Shown here one piece after another: positions 13,037-21,891 of a DNA stretch of 44,676 nt (its first letter is position 1; every line of letters begins with the position of its first letter). This DNA comes from JBMNOI01 sp050942995. Lineage in GTDB: Bacteria > Chloroflexota > Anaerolineae > UBA1429. Location of the stretch: contig JBMNOI010000010.1 of the NCBI GenBank assembly GCA_050942995.1, forward strand, positions 1 to 44,676, given 5' to 3'. The position numbers and the translations under genes were made by a program. The notes under the pieces are model-generated. The model was not told the origin of the DNA. It did not search any database and worked only from the letters and a program-made list of their open reading frames with translations.

Positions 13037-15517
13037 GTGAGGGTGACGCGTCGGATCATCGCCCTGGGCGTGGCGATAGGGATGGTCCCGTGGATCGTGA
13101 TGCGCCGAGCGCTTACCCGCGCCTGGCCTCGTATCCGGGGGACATTGCGCTGCGAAGGGCTGTATGCGCCGGTGACGGTGCTTCGCGATCGTTGGGGTGT
13201 GGCGCACATCTATGCCGCCAATGCGCACGACCTCTTTTTTGCTCAGGGATTCGTACACGCTCAGGATCGTTTCTGGCAGATGGAGCTGGAGCGCCGGTTG
13301 GGAGAGGGGCGGTTGGCCGAGCTATTCGGTCGGCCGGCGCTGGCCCAGGATCGTCTGATGCGCACGCTGGGAGCCCATCATGTGGCGGCGCGCGAGGTGG
13401 ATCTGCTGGACAAAGACGAGCGCTTTTCCCTGGAGGCTTATTCTTCGGGAGTCAACGCCTATCTGCGCCGGCTGCGGGGACGGCCCGGCCTGCATTTCGA
13501 TCTGCTCCGTCTGACGGGGGTGCGGTACGATCCCGAGCCGTGGTCGCCCTATCACACGCTGCTCTGGGGCAAGGTGATGGCCTGGCAGCTCAGCGGCAAC
13601 CTGGTGGACGAGATGCTGCGGGCGGCGCTCGCCGGGCGGTTGGGCGCCGAACGGGCCGCCGAACTCACACCGCCTTACCCCGCCGATCACCCCGTCATCG
13701 TCTCCTCCGGCGGCGCGCCCTTTCTCGATGACTCGTTGCCCCACGAACCATGGCCCGAGCTTTCTCCATCGACTCTGGATAGCCTGCCCTGGAATGAGGT
13801 GGGGCCTCTGGCGATGGGGGCAAGACAGGGGACGGGCAGCAACAACTGGGTGATCGCCGGATCGCGCACCACCACCGGGCGACCCCTTCTGGCCAATGAC
13901 CCTCACCTTACCGTCCAGATCCCCTCGCTCTGGTACGAGGTGGCCCTCCATTGTCCGCCGATCGACGATATGCCCGGATATCATGTGGTGGGAGCCTCAT
14001 TCCCGGGACTGCCGGGGGTCGTCATCGGACACAACGAGCGTATTGCCTGGGGCGTCACCAACGCCTATCCCGACGTTCAGGATCTCTATATCGAGCGACA
14101 GAATCCGGATCATCCCGATCAGTACCTGGCAGACGGGCGATGGGTCGATATGGAGATCGTCGATGAAGCGATTCACGTGGCCGACATGGACGAGCCGATC
14201 AGCCTGCGGGTGCGCCGCACCCGCCACGGTCCCATCATCAACGACAATCTGCCCTGGCGGCAGCGGGCAGACTGGCAGCCACTGGCGCTGCGCTGGGTGG
14301 CCCTCGATCCGGCGCCCATGGTCGGCGCCATTCTGCGTCTGAACCGTGCCGGCAACTGGGACGAGTTTCGCCGGGCTCTGCGCACATTTTACGTGCCCAG
14401 CCAGAATTTCGTCTATGCCGATATCGAAGGCCATATCGGCTATCAGATGCCGGGGCGCGTGCCGCTGCGTCGCAACGGCAACGGCGCTACGCCGGTGGGG
14501 GGGTGGGATGGCTCGGGCGAATGGATGGGGTATGTGCCCTATGAGGATCTGCCCTATCTCTACGATCCGCCGGGGGGCTATATCGTCACGGCCAATAACG
14601 CGGCGGTGGGGCCGACCTATCGCCCGGTAATCGCCGCCGATTGGAGCCCCGGCCATCGAGCGCAACGCATCACCGCGCTGATCGAATCGCAGGAGCGATG
14701 GTCGCCGGACGATGCCCGGCGGGTGCAGCTGGATGATCGGGTGTTGCATGCGCCCGAGATACTGCCCCATCTCCTGAACCTTTCTACGGCAGACCCGTGT
14801 CTGCGGCAGGCGCTGGATCTGCTGCGTCGATGGGATATGCGCGCCCGGGTCGACTCGGTGGGCGCGACGCTCTTTGAGGCGCTACGCATTCGCCTGATCC
14901 GGACGCTTTTCGACGAAGCTCTGGGGTCCGACCTGTGTGACCACTATATACGGAGCCGCTCCCTTGTGGCCATGCAAGCGCTGGTCAATATATTACAGGA
15001 TGAACGCGCACCCTGGTATCCCCTCGGGGCCGATGGCGCGCCTCGCACTCGGCAGGATGTGCTGTTGGAGGCGCTGAGTCGGGCGGTGGACGACCTGGCG
15101 GCGCGGATGGGGAAGGATGTTCGCCGCTGGCGCTGGGGGGCGTTGCACACCGCTCTCTTTTGCGACCCTGCCATGGGCTATCAGGCGTCCCCTCTGGTGC
15201 GTGCCCTGTTGAATCGTGGCCCGGTGGCGGTGGGCGGAAGCTGCGAGACGGTGAACAACGCCGTCTATGATCCCTGCTCCCCCTTTGGCGTGGTGGTGGC
15301 GCCCTCTTATCGGCAGATCATCGATGTGGGCGCGTGGGGGCGGTCCGTCTCTATTCATACCACGGGTCAGTCGGGGCATCCGGGCCATCGTCACTATGAC
15401 GACATGATTACCCTGTGGGCAGCGGGCGAGTATCATCCCATGTTCTGGGCCACCACGCCCGACGAGCTGCTTCAGGCAGCCGGGCGTGGCGTGCGGCGGC
15501 TGGTACTGCGACCCTAA
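13037..15517 (+). CDS. Penicillin acylase family Ntn hydrolase
   Basis: 826 aa, GTG start with GGGAGGAG at 13021-13028. A short hydrophobic N-terminal segment (7-21) may act as a signal/anchor. The precursor has the family layout: alpha chain with VLRDRWGVAHIYA and a QDRFWQMELERR motif, spacer, then QGTGSNNWVIAG, where S268 would be the self-generated N-terminal nucleophile of the beta chain. LLANDPHL, GVTNAYPDVQDLY and the FVYADIEGHIGYQMPGR region follow. Relatives hydrolyse amide bonds of beta-lactams, acyl-homoserine lactones or cyclic lipopeptides; the substrate here is unknown. The leader at 12911-13028 suggests translational control. Confidence 0.9.
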   Translation: MRVTRRIIALGVAIGMVPWIVMRRALTRAWPRIRGTLRCEGLYAPVTVLRDRWGVAHIYAANAHDLFFAQGFVHAQDRFWQMELERRLGEGRLAELFGRPALAQDRLMRTLGAHHVAAREVDLLDKDERFSLEAYSSGVNAYLRRLRGRPGLHFDLLRLTGVRYDPEPWSPYHTLLWGKVMAWQLSGNLVDEMLRAALAGRLGAERAAELTPPYPADHPVIVSSGGAPFLDDSLPHEPWPELSPSTLDSLPWNEVGPLAMGARQGTGSNNWVIAGSRTTTGRPLLANDPHLTVQIPSLWYEVALHCPPIDDMPGYHVVGASFPGLPGVVIGHNERIAWGVTNAYPDVQDLYIERQNPDHPDQYLADGRWVDMEIVDEAIHVADMDEPISLRVRRTRHGPIINDNLPWRQRADWQPLALRWVALDPAPMVGAILRLNRAGNWDEFRRALRTFYVPSQNFVYADIEGHIGYQMPGRVPLRRNGNGATPVGGWDGSGEWMGYVPYEDLPYLYDPPGGYIVTANNAAVGPTYRPVIAADWSPGHRAQRITALIESQERWSPDDARRVQLDDRVLHAPEILPHLLNLSTADPCLRQALDLLRRWDMRARVDSVGATLFEALRIRLIRTLFDEALGSDLCDHYIRSRSLVAMQALVNILQDERAPWYPLGADGAPRTRQDVLLEALSRAVDDLAARMGKDVRRWRWGALHTALFCDPAMGYQASPLVRALLNRGPVAVGGSCETVNNAVYDPCSPFGVVVAPSYRQIIDVGAWGRSVSIHTTGQSGHPGHRHYDDMITLWAAGEYHPMFWATTPDELLQAAGRGVRRLVLRP

Positions 15518-15570
15518 TTCGGGTAAAATGGGCCTGTCGAGGTCGATTCTTACAAATGAGGAGGTGCCCC

Positions 15571-15927
15571 ATGCGCATCCGCATCAAGCGAGCCGAAGAT
15601 CCCCCGGCGCCTGAAGATGGCTACCGCATTCTGGTCGAATGCCCATGGGATGAGGGGGCGATTCCCGAGGAGGCGCATATCGATCTCTGGGCCAGAGAGC
15701 TGACCCCCAGCGACGATCTGTGTGAGTATCTCAGGGGAGATGAGGCGCGTTGGGACGAGTTCAGACGCCGGTACTATGCAGAGCTGAATGTGCGGGTGGA
15801 GGAGATCAGCCGTCTGGCCAAGATGGCCTCCCAGCAGCAGGTGACACTGGTGTATGCCACAGGAACCGAGCGATACAACACGGCGGTAGCCTTGCGCGAA
15901 TTCGTCGAGTATCGCTTTAACCTGTAG
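15571..15927 (+). CDS. DUF488 family protein
   Basis: 118 aa. ATG 15571 has GAGGAGGTG seven bases upstream; an in-frame start 18 bases earlier lacks an RBS. The sequence opens IRIKRAEDPP with a GYRILVECPWDEG segment, then IDLWARELTPSDDL and a helix with FRRRYYAEL, closing with QVTLVYATGTERYNTAVALREFV. This order matches the short DUF488 (YeaO-type) family, whose biochemical role is not established. It normally has VDRLWPRG where this protein has VECPWDEG, so the conserved Arg and Gly are changed. It sits 35 bases before a nitroreductase and is probably co-transcribed with it. Confidence 0.8.
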   Translation: MRIRIKRAEDPPAPEDGYRILVECPWDEGAIPEEAHIDLWARELTPSDDLCEYLRGDEARWDEFRRRYYAELNVRVEEISRLAKMASQQQVTLVYATGTERYNTAVALREFVEYRFNL

Positions 15928-15962
15928 GGCGCGCCCCGCGTTTTATAGAGGAGATCGTAGAG

Positions 15963-16604
15963 ATGGAGACATTGCAGGCGATTCGCGGACGACGTAGTGT
16001 GCGCGCCTACAAAAGCGATTCGGTGCCGCGTGAAGTGATCGCCGGGGTGCTGGATGCCGCTCGTTGGGCTCCCAGCGGCAGCAATCGGCAGCGCTGGCGG
16101 GTGACGGTGTTGACCGGTGAACCGCTCAAGGCTCTGGCCGACGAGCTGGTCGCCCGGGGCAGGGAACGGGCGCAGAGAAACGGCGGCGCGCAGCAGGCGT
16201 CCCGCCCCGATCCGCGCGCGCAGGCGCTGTGGGAGGGGCTGGAACGCGTCGCTCAGACGATAGGAACGACGGCGTACGAGATGGTGACGATGGGCAGCCA
16301 CCGCTTTTTCGACGCGCCGGTGGTGATCCTGGTGTCGAGCCCATCAGAGGGGCCGGGCGATGTGCCCCAGTTCGTCACCACCCTCATGCTGGCGGCGTAT
16401 GACGCCGGCCTGGGCACCTGCTGGCTGGGCATTCCGATGGGCTACGCCGACGTCATCACCCGGATGGCCGGAATCCCCGATGGCGAGCATCTGGTGTCGG
16501 TGGTGGCGATAGGCTATCCCGATCCGCAGTCACCCATCAACGCCTTTCGCTCCACCCGTGACGGGCTGGATGCCTTTGTGCGCTGGGTGGGCTTTGACGA
16601 GTGA
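15963..16604 (+). CDS. Nitroreductase family protein (FMN-dependent)
   Basis: 213 aa, ATG with AGAGGAG nine bases before. The FMN-binding N-terminus is IRGRRSVRAYKSD (7-19), followed by RWAPSGSNRQRWRV (34-47), where SGSNRQ fits the FMN phosphate/ribityl contacts of the family. The second half has the LAAYDAGLGTCWLG segment and a VSVVAIGYPD close. Such enzymes reduce nitro compounds, quinones or enones with NAD(P)H and act as dimers in the cytoplasm; the substrate here is unknown. The region between (residues ~55-100) contains a charged insertion compared with the shortest family members. A bidirectional terminator follows. Confidence 0.9.
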   Translation: METLQAIRGRRSVRAYKSDSVPREVIAGVLDAARWAPSGSNRQRWRVTVLTGEPLKALADELVARGRERAQRNGGAQQASRPDPRAQALWEGLERVAQTIGTTAYEMVTMGSHRFFDAPVVILVSSPSEGPGDVPQFVTTLMLAAYDAGLGTCWLGIPMGYADVITRMAGIPDGEHLVSVVAIGYPDPQSPINAFRSTRDGLDAFVRWVGFDE

Positions 16605-16621
16605 GTGTTGCCACGAACCAA

Positions 16622-16654
16622 AAACCGGCCCGCGATGATCTCGCGGGCCGGTTT
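16622..16654. terminator. Bidirectional terminator between convergent genes
   Basis: AAACCGGCCCGCGA (16622-16635) pairs perfectly with TCGCGGGCCGGTTT (16641-16654), 14 bp with loop TGATC. A-rich and T-rich flanks serve the nitroreductase and the MFS gene. Confidence 0.9.
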
Positions 16655-16715
16655 GTTGTATCTCTCGATGAGCGCAAATCCCCTTGATCCGCCGGTTCTC
16701 GTGTTCAGACATACC

Positions 16716-18062
16716 TTAGTGTGACAGACCTTCGACGGTGCGCGCCCCGGCGGACGCGCCGGCGCGACAGCGTATGGCGACGATAGCGAGATAGGCGGCG
16801 CCAGCCAGAATCAACCCGGCCATGGTGCTGAACATCACCTTGAATCCCATGAACTGGGTGAGGGCGCCACCCACCGACGCACCCAGAATCGAGCCGATAC
16901 CCCCCGCCGATGCGTAGAGCCCCGAGATCTCGCCGCGCTGAGAGCGGGCGCGCACTTCGGTGGCGTAGGTCATGGCCGTGGCGGTGAACGCCGAGTAGGC
17001 GAATCCACGGGTGAGCTGCACCACGATGATCCATGGCATGACGGGGATGAACACATATCCCATAAAGACGGCGGTCCAGGCCACAAAGCCCAGGCTAAGC
17101 ATGGGCAGCCGGCCGACGCGATCCGACAGCCAGCCGGCCAGGATCATGAGTGGCAGCTCGGAGAGAGAGGCCACGGACCAGAGCCGGCTCATGTGCGACG
17201 GGCTGAACCCCACCTCGTGCACCATATAGTTGGCCCATACGGCATACACGGCACCGGTGACCAGTGACCAGAGTAGAGACGAGATAAGCAGAGGCGACAG
17301 GGGCAGCCGTTCTCCCCGCTCGGAGTAGCGGTCGGTCTCATGGCTCGAGGTGGCGGCTCCCTCGTTCCCTCCGCGCTCGTGCAGCGCCACGAACACCTGG
17401 CGTATGGCGTCGCCCATCCCCGCCAGGGTCGAGCGGGTCACCCCCCAGAGGAAAGCCGGCGTGTCGCGCAGAGACAGGGACGCGTCGGCGTCCGTCTCAT
17501 CATTCTCGGCCGGCGGTTCCTCGACGCGCAGCATCAGGATCAGCGCCACCAGAGCGAATCCGGCGGCCACGACGAACGGCGCGCGCAGCGAGAGCCGGTC
17601 GGCGACCGTGCCCGAGGCAAAGGCCATCAACCCGAAGCCGAAGGATGAGAGGCCCCGAAAGACGCCCATGCGCCGGCCGCGCCCCGACCTCTCGTGCTCC
17701 AGCAGGTCGCCCATGAGGGCGAGGCTGGCGGTGCCATAGGCCGCCTGAGAGGCCGCCAGCAGCACATTGAGGGGAAAAAGGGCGATGTAGGTGGGAGCGG
17801 CGGCGATGAGGCCATAGGTGACCACCTGGACGGCCAGGCTGCCGACCAGAAAGAGCTTGCGTCGGCCCAGTCGATCTGAGGCGCGCCCCCAGAAGTAGCT
17901 GAAAAAGACCCCGGTGATCGAGGCGACGGTGCCCAGCATGCCGATGGCGACATAAGTGGCGCCCAGCGACTCGCGATAGAGCGAGGTGATCGGACCGGTG
18001 ATGCCGTTGGACATAAAGAGCACAAAGCCCACGATGGTAATCAACGAGACAGTGCGTTTCAT
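16716..18062 (-). CDS. MFS transporter
   Basis: 448 aa from ATG 18062, with GTGAGG 11 bases upstream; that G-T-G could itself start a frame five codons longer. About 12 hydrophobic segments are visible in two halves, split by a charged loop around residues 195-260 that contains HERGGNE and DRYSERGERL. The motif A-type loop FWGRASDRLGRRKLF (62-76) follows TM2, and WLSDRVGRLPML repeats it in the second half, as in major facilitator permeases. Drug or sugar efflux is possible, but no substrate is indicated. It stands alone, divergent from the dehydrogenase at 18439. Confidence 0.9.
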   Translation of the reverse strand: MKRTVSLITIVGFVLFMSNGITGPITSLYRESLGATYVAIGMLGTVASITGVFFSYFWGRASDRLGRRKLFLVGSLAVQVVTYGLIAAAPTYIALFPLNVLLAASQAAYGTASLALMGDLLEHERSGRGRRMGVFRGLSSFGFGLMAFASGTVADRLSLRAPFVVAAGFALVALILMLRVEEPPAENDETDADASLSLRDTPAFLWGVTRSTLAGMGDAIRQVFVALHERGGNEGAATSSHETDRYSERGERLPLSPLLISSLLWSLVTGAVYAVWANYMVHEVGFSPSHMSRLWSVASLSELPLMILAGWLSDRVGRLPMLSLGFVAWTAVFMGYVFIPVMPWIIVVQLTRGFAYSAFTATAMTYATEVRARSQRGEISGLYASAGGIGSILGASVGGALTQFMGFKVMFSTMAGLILAGAAYLAIVAIRCRAGASAGARTVEGLSH

Positions 18063-18077
18063 CGATTTACGCCTCAC

Positions 18078-18438
18078 CCATAGTGTCCACCGACAGCCGC
18101 CGGTCGCCCGACCATTCTACCCGTTTCGGAGGGATCGTCCAATCGCCCGGTGAAGCGGAGAGGGGATGGATCGGCGATAAATAGACGTCACGCCGCAAAT
18201 ATGTTATGCTGCGGCCGCAAGAGGCTCCAATGAAGCCCAATGGTGACGGATGGAGCACGATCAGATGAGCACAGCCTCACCCCGCGAATATGACGAGTAT
18301 GTCGACCTCGTCTCAATGACCGATCGACCGTTCAGGACTTGTGTAACCAGATCTTTTTCGGAGTGACGAGAACATCGACCCTGGATGTTGTACCGGGCTG
18401 AGCGCGGCGCGATGACTCATAGCAAAAGCGAGGTTCCC
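18078..18438. other. Intergenic region between divergent genes, with a possible short ORF
   Basis: Contains a weak promoter-like pair TAGACG-17-TATGCT near 18182-18210 on the plus strand. A 33-codon frame at 18265-18366 follows, with GGAG eight bases before its ATG; the peptide (MSTASPREYDEYVDL...) is not recognised. Nothing else can be supported. Confidence 0.3.
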
Positions 18439-19692
18439 ATGACCACACGATACGCTCTCGTCGGCGTGGGCGGGCGGGGGTATGAGATGTTCGCCCGGCC
18501 CCTGGTGAAGGATTTCGGCGACGTGGCCGAGCTGGTGGCGCTGTGCGATCCCAATCGCCACCGCATGGCTCTGGCCAACGAGCGGCTGGGCACCACCATC
18601 CCCGCCCACACCGATTTCGACGCCATGCTGGCCGACGCGCGGCCTGACGTCATCATCGTCTGCACGGTGGACGGCACCCATCACCGCTACATCATCGGCG
18701 CGCTGGAGGCGGGCTGTGACGTCATCAGCGAGAAACCCCTTACCACCACGGCGTCGCGGGTGCACGCCATCCTCGACGCCGAGCGGCGCACGGGCCGGCG
18801 GGTGACGGTGTCGTTCAATGCCCGCTACGGCGCCGCCGCCGAGACGCTCTATCGTCTGCTGCGGGTAGAGGGCGTCATCGGGCGGGTGCTCTCGGCCGAC
18901 TATACCGAGTATCTGGATACCGCCCACGGCGCCGACTATTTCCGGCGCTGGCACCGTCGCATGGCCAACTCGGGCGGGCTGCTGGTGCACAAGGCCACCC
19001 ACCATTTCGACCAGCTCAACTGGTGGCTGGGCGCCGAGCCGGTGGAAGTGTTCGCCCGGGGCGGGTTGCGCTTCTACGGGCTCACCCGCGCCAAACGGGG
19101 CGAGCGCTGTCTGACGTGCGCCCACACCGCCACCTGCGAGTTCTATCTGGATCTGCACGCCGACGCCGGGCTGGAGGCGATGTATCTGCGCGCCGAGGGC
19201 GAGGATGGCTACCGGCGCGACGCCTGCGTGTTCGCCGACGAGATCGACATCGTCGACACGGCGGCGGTCGTCATCCGTTATGCGGATGGTGTGGTGGTGA
19301 ACTATGGTCTGCACGCCTTTTCGCCCTATGAAGGGCAGCGCATCGGGTTCAACGGCACCCTGGGCCGGCTGGAGGTGGATCTGGTGGATCGTTACCATGG
19401 CGCCGATGCCGACGGACGGGTGCGGGTGTTGCCCTTCGACGGGCCGCCGATGATCCGGGTGAGCCCCCTGTTCGGTCGGCCGTACGACGTGCCGGTGGAG
19501 CAGCGGGAGGGTGGCGGCGGGCACTCTGACGCCGATGAGCGGATCCGTCAGCACCTCTTCCGGCCGGGCACGCCCGACCCTCTGGGGCAGAGGGCCGATT
19601 CTCGCGCCGGAGCGCTTGCGGCCCTTATCGGCATCGCCGCTAACGAGTCTATGGCGACCGGTGCGCCGGTGCGCATCGCCGATCTCTGGTGA
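18439..19692 (+). CDS. Gfo/Idh/MocA family oxidoreductase
   Basis: 417 aa. ATG 18439 is chosen because GCGAGG precedes it by six bases and because the Rossmann start RYALVGVGGRG (4-14) follows; two earlier in-frame ATGs exist. The NAD(P)-binding half has VCTVDGTHH and the conserved EKPLTT (active-site lysine). It is followed by VSFNARYG and by the catalytic-half helix GGLLVHKATHHFDQLNWW, which holds the conserved D and H. A cysteine-containing insert (RCLTCAHTATCEF, ~215-227) is family-typical of a subset. These enzymes oxidise or reduce sugar-like substrates; which one is unclear. The repeat element begins four bases after the stop. Confidence 0.9.
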   Translation: MTTRYALVGVGGRGYEMFARPLVKDFGDVAELVALCDPNRHRMALANERLGTTIPAHTDFDAMLADARPDVIIVCTVDGTHHRYIIGALEAGCDVISEKPLTTTASRVHAILDAERRTGRRVTVSFNARYGAAAETLYRLLRVEGVIGRVLSADYTEYLDTAHGADYFRRWHRRMANSGGLLVHKATHHFDQLNWWLGAEPVEVFARGGLRFYGLTRAKRGERCLTCAHTATCEFYLDLHADAGLEAMYLRAEGEDGYRRDACVFADEIDIVDTAAVVIRYADGVVVNYGLHAFSPYEGQRIGFNGTLGRLEVDLVDRYHGADADGRVRVLPFDGPPMIRVSPLFGRPYDVPVEQREGGGGHSDADERIRQHLFRPGTPDPLGQRADSRAGALAALIGIAANESMATGAPVRIADLW

Positions 19693-19695
19693 GTG

Positions 19696-19782
19696 ATACC
19701 ACCTTCCGAAGGGCCCTATCCGGATCGAATGGTTCGCGAGGAAAGCATACGATCTGCATTCGCTACCTTCGGAAGGTGGTAT
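19696..19782 (-). repeat. MITE-like inverted-repeat element, copy B
   Basis: An 87-base unit bounded by perfect 17-bp terminal inverted repeats, ATACCACCTTCCGAAGG (19696-19712) and its complement (19766-19782), with 53 bases between. Its minus strand 19780-19726 matches 6178-6232. TTTTT follows the right arm, so the element could also end transcription of the dehydrogenase gene. No transposase is encoded. Terminal TA on both sides may reflect a TA target. Confidence 0.75.
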
Positions 19783-19794
19783 TTTTCAAAGGCG

Positions 19795-19823
19795 TTGCGT
19801 TTGAGGTCAGGGTATGCTATCAT
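19795..19823 (+). promoter_or_regulatory. Candidate promoter upstream of the FKBP gene
   Basis: TTGCGT (19795-19800), 17 bases, TATCAT (19818-19823). The following ~370 bases to ATG 20198 hold a doubled GTGTATGTG string near 19840 and no convincing ORF, so the mRNA would have a long leader. Confidence 0.45.
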
Positions 19824-20197
19824 AGGTCGTGAATGGCACAGGTGTATGTGGTGTATGTGGCGCACGCGCTTGTGCAAACGGACATCAAGAAGGTGTGTTT
19901 CTCCATCGCAATCCGATCCGGTTGTCGGGTGTCGATTGGGGAGATCCGGTCGACACGACTGACGGCCAGTCCCTACCCTTTCTTTCACCCCTCACCCTTT
20001 CCTTTTTGGTGTGCGTAGCCCATAGTGAGGCAGCCTGTGGAATCGTCATGGCGCATACTGCCGATTCCCATGGTGTCGAGGCTGCCAGTAGATGATGTTG
20101 CGAGATGAGCCACCGCGGCCGCTGTCCCGTCCGTTGAGGCGCCGAGCACGAATGCACATCGGCGACCGTGGTGAGCCAGCCAAGGAAAGGAAGAACG

Positions 20198-20626
20198 ATG
20201 GCACAGGCAAAAACCGGCGATAAAGTACGCGTGCATTACACCGGCCGCCTCAACGACGGCGAGATATTCGATTCATCGGAGGATCGTGAACCCCTCGAGT
20301 TCACGATCGGCCAGCAACAGGTGATTCCCGGTTTCGAAGAGGCGGTGGTGGGCATGAATCCCGGCGATGCCACGACCGTGGAGATCAAGTCGAACCAGGC
20401 CTACGGCCCGCACCGCGACGAGCTGGTGATGGAGGTAGAACGCGATCAGATCCCACCCAGCATTCAGCCCGAGGTCGGCCAGTATCTGCAGATTCGGCAG
20501 GGCAATGGCCAGCCCATGATCGTCACCGTGACGGCCGTTAGCGATAATACGCTCACGCTGGATGCCAACCATCCCCTGGCCGGCCAGGATCTGATCTTTG
20601 ACATTCAACTGATCGAGATCATTTGA
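20198..20626 (+). CDS. FKBP-type peptidyl-prolyl isomerase, SlyD-like
   Basis: 142 aa. ATG 20198 has AAAGGAAG before it; a start at 20168 adds ten unconserved residues. It shows the FKBP core KVRVHYTGRLNDGEIFDSS (8-26), PLEFTIGQQQVIPGFEEAVVGM (residues 30-51) and the SlyD-type insert-in-flap region AYGPHRDELVMEV... returning to the core at TVTAVSDNTLTLDANHPLAG. That last part is the conserved ANHPLAG of SlyD. The histidine-rich metal tail of E. coli SlyD is missing. The product is a cytoplasmic prolyl isomerase/chaperone. It is monocistronic and ended by a strong terminator. Confidence 0.93.
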   Translation: MAQAKTGDKVRVHYTGRLNDGEIFDSSEDREPLEFTIGQQQVIPGFEEAVVGMNPGDATTVEIKSNQAYGPHRDELVMEVERDQIPPSIQPEVGQYLQIRQGNGQPMIVTVTAVSDNTLTLDANHPLAGQDLIFDIQLIEII

Positions 20627-20649
20627 CCCTACCATTCAGTCGGCACCGG

Positions 20650-20680
20650 GCCCTTCCCATCACGGGAAGGGCTCTTTTTT
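20650..20680 (+). terminator. Rho-independent terminator after the FKBP gene
   Basis: GCCCTTCCC (20650-20658) pairs with GGGAAGGGC (20664-20672), loop ATCAC, followed by TC and TTTTTT (20675-20680). Confidence 0.92.
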
Positions 20681-20750
20681 ATGTCTAATTCAGATTAACA
20701 CTTCTTTATTGCATCTTCTTCTACGGTGCGCACACATGCTGATACGTTAT

Positions 20751-20781
20751 TTGTGCAATTTAAGACGATTCATGCTATAAT
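20751..20781 (+). promoter_or_regulatory. Candidate promoter
   Basis: TTGTGC (20751-20756), 19 bases, TATAAT (20776-20781). It drives the truncated methyltransferase reading frame and the gene-poor stretch that follows. Confidence 0.5.
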
Positions 20782-20870
20782 GCAACTGAACGTAACGTTC
20801 GGCCCGCACTTGCGAGAGCCGCCAGGCGACCGGAGGGGCGACCGAACGAACGCTGTGATCGGGAGACGCG

Positions 20871-21149
20871 ATGACACAGACGCCAGAGGCAGAGTCCGTT
20901 CCGGGCCGGCCTTACGACGATGACTTGGCGCGGCTGTACGATCTGTTTTACCTTGACCGCACGAATCGATGCCCGATACTCTGCTCCCGCGGAGTAAAAG
21001 GGTTCGTCTCTTGTCCCCTTGCCATGCAACCGACGCGTGGTACATGCCGTCGGGAAGGCACGGTGAGGGATTTTTTGTTGCCCGCGACGCTACGTTCGGG
21101 CGACATGGTCACCGCCCTTGTCCCCATCCTGTTCCTCAAAAGGTCATGA
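20871..21149 (+). pseudogene. Truncated start of a SAM methyltransferase (remnant)
   Basis: ATG 20871 with GGGAG six bases upstream opens a 92-codon frame. The first ~30 residues, including RPYDDDLARLYDLFYLDRT, look like the N-terminal helix that precedes the SAM-binding fold in class I methyltransferases. After that the frame contains no GxGxG motif and no recognisable sequence, and the other frames do not continue it. This suggests a deleted or replaced gene body behind an intact promoter, RBS and start. The alternative, that this is a real small protein, cannot be excluded. Confidence 0.4.
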
Positions 21150-21891
21150 TGGGATCCCGTTTGTGCCGGATATCCGGCTGCGTCTACGTTTATCCCGATA
21201 AAACCCATGTCCGAGAGACCGCGCAACGTGCCGCAGGGAGAGTTCTGGCCACGTGAGCGGCTCGATCATCCTTTGATGGAGCGAGCCCGTGAACGACCCG
21301 AACACCGATTTCAACGTCTTGTTGCGTCACAAGAGGGACGATCATGACCCGGTTATCTCCGGTGCCCTTGATCCGGTATCCCCGACTGAGCGCGGCCCCC
21401 GGACCGTGGTGAAAATCTCCGCTGTGAATGCAGTCGATCCGGCCGTCGGTGGCACTCCCCTGTCACTCGAGGCGATGACCCGTTGCACGGGCTTTTGCCG
21501 GATCGACGAGAGCGTCTTTTGGGTGACCGGGCTTTTGGGCCCGACAATATGGCTCACCACGGCGCTCACCGACGCCCCTCCTGGCGTCGGCGTACCGATG
21601 GGCGAGTCGCATAGTGACTCGCATACCGTCTGTGAGACGACCCGCTCCGAAAGAGGGAGCCGGAAAGATTCTGCCCGTCGTCGCGCGGCCGGTGCTTATG
21701 CCGCCTGTGCAGGCGTTGACGAGACAATCTGTGAGATCTGTATCGCCGTCAATCCGTGGACGGCCCGATACCTGCCCCGGAGGGCGCCGCCCTGACCGGG
21801 AGAACAATACCCTGGGGAGTAAATATCAGTCTGATCAACACACCTGCATCGAGATAACAACCAACTTGATGATATCCTAACACGGAAAGAT
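21150..21891. other. Gene-poor stretch with several dyads
   Basis: About 740 bases. A frame at 21289-21795 (168 codons, GTG) and others on both strands show no known motif. Dyads: perfect 14-bp palindrome GCCGGATATCCGGC (21165-21178), stem GGCTCG/CGAGCC (21259-21264/21282-21287) with an inner TCATC/GATGG helix, and GCGAGTC/GACTCGC (21602-21608/21616-21622). It may be decayed sequence or a non-coding transcript. Confidence 0.4.

Noticed and set aside
18265..18366. 33-codon ORF with GGAG before the ATG
   Set aside because: Single weak line of evidence; peptide not recognised and promoter poor. Mentioned in the intergenic entry only.
19840..19860. Doubled GTGTATGTG as a possible CRISPR or tandem array
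   Set aside because: Only two units without spacers; no array and no cas genes in the window.
21289..21795. 168-codon frame with GTG start
   Set aside because: No known motif and competing frames of similar length on both strands; kept only as part of the gene-poor stretch.
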